A stretch of DNA of 51,690 nt from CAYQCH01 sp964415935. Its GTDB lineage: Bacteria; Patescibacteriota; Patescibacteriia; VMEV01; CAYQCH01. The stretch's first letter is position 1; the number at the start of each line of letters is the position of its first letter. The stretch is from the NCBI GenBank assembly GCA_964415935.1, contig CAYQCH010000002.1, forward strand, positions 1 to 51,690, in the 5' to 3' direction. Both the position numbers and the translations under genes were made by a program. The notes beneath the pieces are model-generated. The model saw only the letters and a list, made by a program, of their open reading frames with translations, did no database searches and was not told the DNA's origin. Of this stretch, positions 47,218 through 51,690 are shown piece after piece.

Positions 47218-48645
47218 TTGAAGTACGCCTACAGCCTGGTTTTCGGCCTCGTCTTCGTCTCGATCGGCCTGGCCGCCGCGGGATGCAACACGCACAAGAC
47301 CGTCATCGGCGGCGGCTCCGCCGCCGTGACCTCGGCCTTCGTGCTGCGGCACAACCCGGGGCTGGACTGGAACAACCCGGACAGCCCCATCCGCGGCACC
47401 TCGGCATACGAGTACGCGGGTATCCTGGACTTCGTCGCGCTGCAGGACCGCCTGTCGATCAAGCGCGTAACCGTGCGCAGCTCGCATGAACTGCCCTTCA
47501 TGCAGCTGCAGTTCTGGTACCAGCAGATGGCCGGTACCCTGGCCTCGGCCAGCGGTCCCGGCAAGCTGTTCGTCCTCGAACCCATTTCGGGCTCGGAGAT
47601 CGGCTACACCAAGCTGGCCGGCGACGCGGCCGTCATCTTCTTGCAGACCGACACCACCGGCCTCGATGGCTCGGACGTCGAGTTCACGATCGAAGAGGTC
47701 GTGGTCAGCCTGGATGGCGGCCCCGAAATGACCGTCACCACCGGTTTGCCCAAGCCGCTGACCATCCGCTACCGGGAGTTCCCGGCGGTGGACATCCGGG
47801 CCATTTCGCCCAGACGCGAGTCAGTGGCCGGCACGGACACAGTCGTGAGCGAGGTCATGCTGCAGAACAACAGCCAGACCCATGCCGTGACCGTCAGGCG
47901 CGTGGACATGCTCCACAACGGCCTGGCCGGCTGTGGCAACTTCCGTCTCCGGCTGACCAGCAGCAACAACTCCGTGGCCGCCACGCCTCACATGGTGGGC
48001 ATCGGTTTCGTGGATTTCGACCTGGCCGGCCTCAGCCTCGTGCTGCAGCCTGGCCAGCGTGCGATCTACCAGGTCGTGGCGGACTGCAGCCAGGCCACAG
48101 GTCCGCTGACACTCACGGCCAACTCCGTGGAGCTGGCCGGCGACAACGGCACCGAGTACAACCCGGGCGGCCCGCGCGACTTCTCTGGCTGGTTCGTAGA
48201 CTTCGTGACCACGTTCGTGGCTGCGGACGCGGGCAGCCTGTCGGTCACGCTGCCTGTCCAGCCGGCCTACGGCTTTGACAGCACCAACGTCCACGTCATG
48301 ACCATGACGGTTCAGAACACGAGCACCACCGTGCAGACGCTGCGCGGGGTCTACGGCCGAGTGGTCTGCAACACGAACCTGGGCTACTTCTACGCCTGGG
48401 TCGTGGACCAGTCGTCCGGCCTCTCGCCCGACACGCAGGAGGTCGCCCAGGACCAGCTGATCCGGCTCGACGTCGATTCGGTGGTACTCAACCCCGGCGA
48501 CTCCGCGACATTCGAGGTTCGCCTCGCCGTTCCGGCAGGGATCACCCTGACCAACACCACCGTGCAGTTCACCCTGGAAGGCGTCAGCACGCTGACCGTG
48601 CTGAACGCCACCCAGCTGACCGGCCCTACGCGGCTGATCGGCTAG
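47218..48645 (+). CDS. Large surface lipoprotein with repeated Ig-like beta domains
   Basis: Not recognised. 475 residues. Start TTG at 47218 with SD AGGGGG. Signal peptide to AAAGC (about residue 23), a possible lipobox. The mature part is Ser/Thr/Val-rich and beta-stranded, with at least two similar blocks: about 205-300 (TVVSEVMLQNNSQTHAVTVR) and 330-450 (NVHVMTMTVQNTSTTVQTL). It looks like an adhesin or S-layer-like surface protein. Codons are strongly GC-biased compared with neighbours. It is a one-gene unit. Confidence 0.8.
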   Translation: MKYAYSLVFGLVFVSIGLAAAGCNTHKTVIGGGSAAVTSAFVLRHNPGLDWNNPDSPIRGTSAYEYAGILDFVALQDRLSIKRVTVRSSHELPFMQLQFWYQQMAGTLASASGPGKLFVLEPISGSEIGYTKLAGDAAVIFLQTDTTGLDGSDVEFTIEEVVVSLDGGPEMTVTTGLPKPLTIRYREFPAVDIRAISPRRESVAGTDTVVSEVMLQNNSQTHAVTVRRVDMLHNGLAGCGNFRLRLTSSNNSVAATPHMVGIGFVDFDLAGLSLVLQPGQRAIYQVVADCSQATGPLTLTANSVELAGDNGTEYNPGGPRDFSGWFVDFVTTFVAADAGSLSVTLPVQPAYGFDSTNVHVMTMTVQNTSTTVQTLRGVYGRVVCNTNLGYFYAWVVDQSSGLSPDTQEVAQDQLIRLDVDSVVLNPGDSATFEVRLAVPAGITLTNTTVQFTLEGVSTLTVLNATQLTGPTRLIG

Positions 48646-48676
48646 CCATCAGCTCCTTCGTCGCATCGAATGGAGC

Positions 48677-48749
48677 GCGGCGGGAAGAGACACCCCAGTC
48701 CTTCTCGCCGCATCTCAAAACCCCTCTATCGCAGTGATAGAGGGGTTTT
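48677..48749. terminator. Double terminator between convergent genes
   Basis: A GC-rich imperfect hairpin (GCGGCGGGAAG near 48677 with CTTCTCGCCGC near 48701-48711) is followed by a perfect 14-base stem AAAACCCCTCTATC (48717-48730) with its complement at 48736-48749. The second serves both the surface lipoprotein (+) and the YgjP-type gene (-). Confidence 0.85.
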
Positions 48750-48757
48750 GTTTTAAC

Positions 48758-49300
48758 CTAACGCAAGCGATACCTGCGCAGCGCCTTGCGCCGCTCGCGC
48801 CAATCGGGAACGGCGCGGCCGACTTCATCCCAAAACAGCTTTCCATGGCCAAAGACGAGCAAATGGCACAACTCATGGACGATGACGTACTCCCGCAACT
48901 CGGGCGGCAAGTATATAAGGCGGTAATTGAAATTCAAATTTTGCCGGCGAGAACAGCTGCCCCAACAGCCTTTCTGGTTGCGGATACTGATACGCGCATA
49001 TGAAAATCCATACCATTGGTTGCATCGATCCACCTCAGCGCAGATCAGTCGCCGTGCCGCTTCGCGTTTCGCCAGATAATCCGCGCGGCCGCCGGGCAAA
49101 CCGATAGCGGCAGCGCGGCGCTTCATCTTGTCCAGTACGCGCAGCACCCAGTCTGCATGCTTGGCCACAAACCGCTCAACCGCCAGCGCGTCAAAAACAC
49201 GCGGCACGCTGACCACGACATCCCCCGTCTCGTGCACGGTCATGCGCATATACCTGGAGCGACGCGTCGAACGAATCCGATACGCAAACGGAACCTGCAT
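48758..49300 (-). CDS. YgjP/DUF45-type zinc metallopeptidase
   Basis: 180 residues of the M48-related YgjP family; function not established. Zinc motif HELCH in VIVHELCHLLVFGHGKLFW with the third ligand downstream, and the family strand GCWGSCSRRQNLNFNYRLI. Its ATG overlaps the TGA stop of the upstream lipoprotein (TGATG), so they are coupled. Confidence 0.9.
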   Translation of the reverse strand: MQVPFAYRIRSTRRSRYMRMTVHETGDVVVSVPRVFDALAVERFVAKHADWVLRVLDKMKRRAAAIGLPGGRADYLAKREAARRLICAEVDRCNQWYGFSYARISIRNQKGCWGSCSRRQNLNFNYRLIYLPPELREYVIVHELCHLLVFGHGKLFWDEVGRAVPDWRERRKALRRYRLR

Positions 49301-49998
49301 CACAAATACGATTCGCGAATAAGGAGCGGCACTTCATCCAGGGGGATTTCCACTTTCTGGGGACCGGCCGCGTACGCAGCCACCTGATACGGGTCAAAAT
49401 AGATCCACAGCCCGTCATCATCCAGGGCGACACGCCGCAAGTTTTCTTCCGTCGGCTTTGTTCCTTCGTTCAACCATTCTTCGTCGGTCAAATCTGAAAT
49501 GTCCGTTGCCTTCAGCTGTATTAGTGCTTTTTCCGACAAGAGCGGCAAATCATCCAGGCCATTTCGCAACAGCCGTGGCAACGGCACCCGCTCCCCCCTG
49601 CTTTTTTCGAACATCAAGGTGTGAATGTAAGTGTTCGGATGCGCCGCACCGGCGAAATACGGACTGACGTACATGACAAACGTAATCAAGCGCGAAGACT
49701 CTACCGTCTCGCTGGTTACGTAAAAACCGCTTTTACTGGACACATCCAGCGCTGGCCAGTCGGAAATTTCTGCTTCAAACGCTTGCAGCTGCTCCGCAAT
49801 AAACGCATCAATCTGCGCATCAATCACAGGCCAGCCGCTTTGCGGCTTTTTGATGTCTATGACCAGCGCTTCGCGGTCTTCTTTTTGTTCAACCACCGTA
49901 ACCTGAACATCCTGCGGCGCCTGGACCACCATGGCGCGGCGGCACCCTGCGCCGACGAGGACAAGGGATATCAAAACGCTGATGACGAGATAACGCAT
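49300..49998 (-). CDS. DUF3298 (RsiV-like) lipoprotein
   Basis: 232 residues. Signal peptide MRYLVISVLISLVLVGAGC, a likely but imperfect lipobox. The mature part matches the DUF4163/DUF3298 pair seen in RsiV and other envelope proteins: SETVESSRLITFVMYVSPYF, AGAAHPNTYIHTLMFE, then DDDGLWIYFDPYQVAAYAAG. The start is chosen for the signal peptide. It lies 20 bases after tRNA-Gln, probably on the same transcript as dnaX. Confidence 0.87.
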   Translation of the reverse strand: MRYLVISVLISLVLVGAGCRRAMVVQAPQDVQVTVVEQKEDREALVIDIKKPQSGWPVIDAQIDAFIAEQLQAFEAEISDWPALDVSSKSGFYVTSETVESSRLITFVMYVSPYFAGAAHPNTYIHTLMFEKSRGERVPLPRLLRNGLDDLPLLSEKALIQLKATDISDLTDEEWLNEGTKPTEENLRRVALDDDGLWIYFDPYQVAAYAAGPQKVEIPLDEVPLLIRESYL

Positions 49999-50018
49999 AC
50001 GAATGGTGCTCAACAATG

Positions 50019-50089
50019 CTCGGGGACTAGGACTCGAACCTAGATTAACAGGGCCAGAACCTGCCGTCCTACCATTAGACGATCCCCGA
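50019..50089 (-). tRNA. tRNA-Gln (anticodon CTG)
   Basis: Folds fully: acceptor TCGGGGA/TCCCCGA, D arm GTC/GAC, anticodon stem GCAGG/CCTGT with loop TTCTGGC (anticodon CTG, reads CAG), T arm CTAGG/CCTAG with TTCGAGT loop. Discriminator G as in other tRNA-Gln. CCA is not encoded, unlike tRNA-Thr. It starts 14 bases after the dnaX stop. Confidence 0.93.
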
Positions 50090-50103
50090 ACGCTGGCGAG
50101 CAC

Positions 50104-51690
50104 CTATTCAATAACCGTCCCGCCAAATGCCTCGGCAAGACGGCCCAACTCCGCCCCTAAGGCGGCGGTTTCCGACGATTTGGGCTCTTCCACGTCGCCG
50201 GACATGGTCGCCTCTAAATTTTCGTCGATACATAATGTAAAACGAATTGCCTTATTTGGCAAGTGTTTTGCCGCTTGCTGCTGCAAGACGGCCACGGAGC
50301 GCTTGGCCAGGTCATGGTGCATGCGGTAACGGAACGCCAGTTCGGGCTCATGTTCCTTCCCTTCCCGCAACACAGCCGTGCGCAGGACAATAAACAATGA
50401 ATGCTGCGCTTCGGAAATGTCGTTCATGATTCTCGCCCACGCCGGTTCGATGTCAGCATATCTTGCCAACGGGCCGGCACCGGCAGCTGGCGCTGGCGGG
50501 GTCGAGGCGGTTTTTTCAGCAGCCTTTACGGCAGCTTTGGCCAGAGGCTTAGGCGAAGGAGTATCCCTTGGCTGGGTCGGCTCCGCGCGAACAGGCGTTT
50601 CTTGCCGCTGCGGCGAGGCAGGCGAAGTTTTTGCGACGGGCGCCATTGCCGGGGTTTTGGGCACAGACGCGGCAGCCGCCCCGTCAAGTTCGCATAATTC
50701 AACTACGGCCAGCTCTAACGGAATAATGCCCTGATCCGACAACTTCATTTGCTGGTAGCGGCGCATGAGCACGTCCAGCAGCCGCAGCGCCGCTGCCGGC
50801 GTGTATCGTTTCACAATCGCATCGATCCGCTCTTTTTCAGAATCCGCGACGCCGTCTCGCGCGGCTTCCGGATGGCTGCCCACCACGGCCAGCATCATGG
50901 CATGGGCAAACTCAATGACCTCCTGCATGAAAGGCAGCCCGCGCACGCCCTGCTGCTCCACAGACTGAATGTGCGCCATGGCTTCTTTGGTTTGCTTCTG
51001 GGACACATGGTCCATCAGCGTGATGACATGTTCTTTTTGCGGCACGGGCAAGACAAGCGAGGCGGCCTGCGCATCGATCTTGCCAGGCAGCGTAAGCACC
51101 TGCCCCAGCAGGCTCATGGCGTCGCGCACATAGCCGCCGCTTTTTTTCACAATGGCTGCGAGGACATCTTCATCCACTTTTCGTTTTTCGCGTTTCACGA
51201 TTTCGCCCAGGTACGGCTCCAGCACATCGGCGCGCAGCGGGTGGAAATCAAAACGCTGGCAACGCGACACAATGGTTTCCGGAATCTTATGCAGTTCCGT
51301 GGTGGCTAGAATGAACACGACGCGCTCCGGCGGTTCTTCTAGCGTTTTGAGCAAGGCGTTGAACGACGACGTGGAAAGCATATGCACTTCGTCGATGATG
51401 AAAATCTTGTATTCGCCGCTCTTCACCGCCACCCGCGCATTAGCAATAATGTTGTCGCGTACGTTGTCCACCCCCGTTTGCGACGCGGCGTCTACTTCAA
51501 CCAAGGCCAGCGACGCGCCGCCATTCATGGCCTCGCAAGAGGCGCAGGCATTGCAAGGTTCCGCTTCATCCTTTCCTCGTTTCTGGCAGTTCAACGCCTT
51601 GGCAATGACACGCGCCGTGGTGGTCTTGCCCGTGCCGCGCGGGCCGCAAAACAAAAAAGCATGCGGGATTTTCCCGCTCTTGATTTCCTG
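50104..51690 (-). CDS. dnaX: DNA polymerase III subunit gamma/tau (start outside window)
   Basis: Clamp-loader ATPase of the replicative polymerase. 528 residues visible; reading continues past the window edge, so the true start is further right. Walker A CGPRGTGKTTTARVIA, zinc site CNACASCEAM, DEVHMLS, sensor 1 FILATTE and SRCQRFDFHPL are in order. An Ala/Pro-rich linker and a C-terminal domain follow (GPLARYADIEPAWARIMNDI, then RSVAVLQQQAAKHLPN). No A-rich slippery site for a gamma form was noticed. Confidence 0.95.
   Translation of the reverse strand, partial: QEIKSGKIPHAFLFCGPRGTGKTTTARVIAKALNCQKRGKDEAEPCNACASCEAMNGGASLALVEVDAASQTGVDNVRDNIIANARVAVKSGEYKIFIIDEVHMLSTSSFNALLKTLEEPPERVVFILATTELHKIPETIVSRCQRFDFHPLRADVLEPYLGEIVKREKRKVDEDVLAAIVKKSGGYVRDAMSLLGQVLTLPGKIDAQAASLVLPVPQKEHVITLMDHVSQKQTKEAMAHIQSVEQQGVRGLPFMQEVIEFAHAMMLAVVGSHPEAARDGVADSEKERIDAIVKRYTPAAALRLLDVLMRRYQQMKLSDQGIIPLELAVVELCELDGAAAASVPKTPAMAPVAKTSPASPQRQETPVRAEPTQPRDTPSPKPLAKAAVKAAEKTASTPPAPAAGAGPLARYADIEPAWARIMNDISEAQHSLFIVLRTAVLREGKEHEPELAFRYRMHHDLAKRSVAVLQQQAAKHLPNKAIRFTLCIDENLEATMSGDVEEPKSSETAALGAELGRLAEAFGGTVIE

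Noticed and set aside
1..51690. CRISPR arrays, insertion sequences, prophage or integron elements
   Set aside because: I looked for repeat-spacer patterns, transposase or integrase motifs and target-site duplications and saw none.
50104..51690. Programmed frameshift for a short gamma form of dnaX
   Set aside because: No A-rich slippery sequence with a downstream hairpin was noticed in the visible part.

Overview
The window reads as one stretch of a draft bacterial genome, most probably a member of the Candidate Phyla Radiation (Patescibacteria, Parcubacteria-like). Five runs of about 100 N are assembly gaps that cut into several genes. The lineage call is an inference from several signs: very compact gene packing, many starts without a Shine-Dalgarno (SD) sequence, a competence protein ComEC whose hydrolase domain is a separate gene, DUF5671-type and 'AWYV'-repeat proteins, and many small unrecognised lipoproteins. 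No 16S gene is present to confirm it. The genetic code is standard: UGA is a stop, both release factors are encoded, and prfB carries the classical UGA frameshift site.

Layout. Positions 1-2000 hold a leftward fur-nifS-nifU operon for iron-sulfur cluster assembly, with a perfect Fur box over its promoter. A lone zinc-ribbon protein, a UvrD/PcrA helicase, an ECF sigma factor with a membrane partner, and a zinc/manganese ABC transporter (permease and ATPase) follow to about 8.3 kb. NADH dehydrogenase, recO, ruvX, map, two tandem adenylate kinases and an AlkD-like repair protein fill 9-14.3 kb. From 15.2 to 20.6 kb the genes run rightward: rpmE, prfA, prmC, a lipoprotein, cysS and a dihydrouridine synthase.

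From 20.6 to 40.4 kb nearly everything runs leftward. First come a lipoprotein, an orphan histidine kinase, tRNA-Thr(GGT) and the operon scpA-scpB-D,D-carboxypeptidase-COG2426-tpiA-TPR. Then come aspS, mraY, ndk, a CheY-like regulator, the two-gene comEC locus, an epimerase, prfB (with programmed frameshift), nth, a DUF5671 protein with a small anchored protein, a phosphohistidine-domain protein and a Ca2+/cation antiporter. An ATP-grasp enzyme runs rightward and ends inside the typA stop codon. The right end holds an FAD oxidoreductase, a C39-like cysteine peptidase with AWYV repeats, a fatty-acid desaturase, a large surface lipoprotein, a YgjP-type metallopeptidase, a DUF3298 lipoprotein, tRNA-Gln(CTG) and dnaX.

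The most striking feature is how genes start. About 16 starts have a -10 element only 5-13 bases before the ATG and no SD, so the mRNAs should be leaderless or nearly so; in several, the preceding gene's terminator lies directly against this promoter. In contrast, six loci (2191-2826, 14365-14834, 20656-21174, 21290-22000, 35592-36134, 47218-48645) are short transcription units with a strong SD, an untranslated leader, their own terminator, mostly GC-rich codons, and products that are mostly unrecognised lipoproteins or small proteins. The window therefore shows two modes of gene expression side by side.
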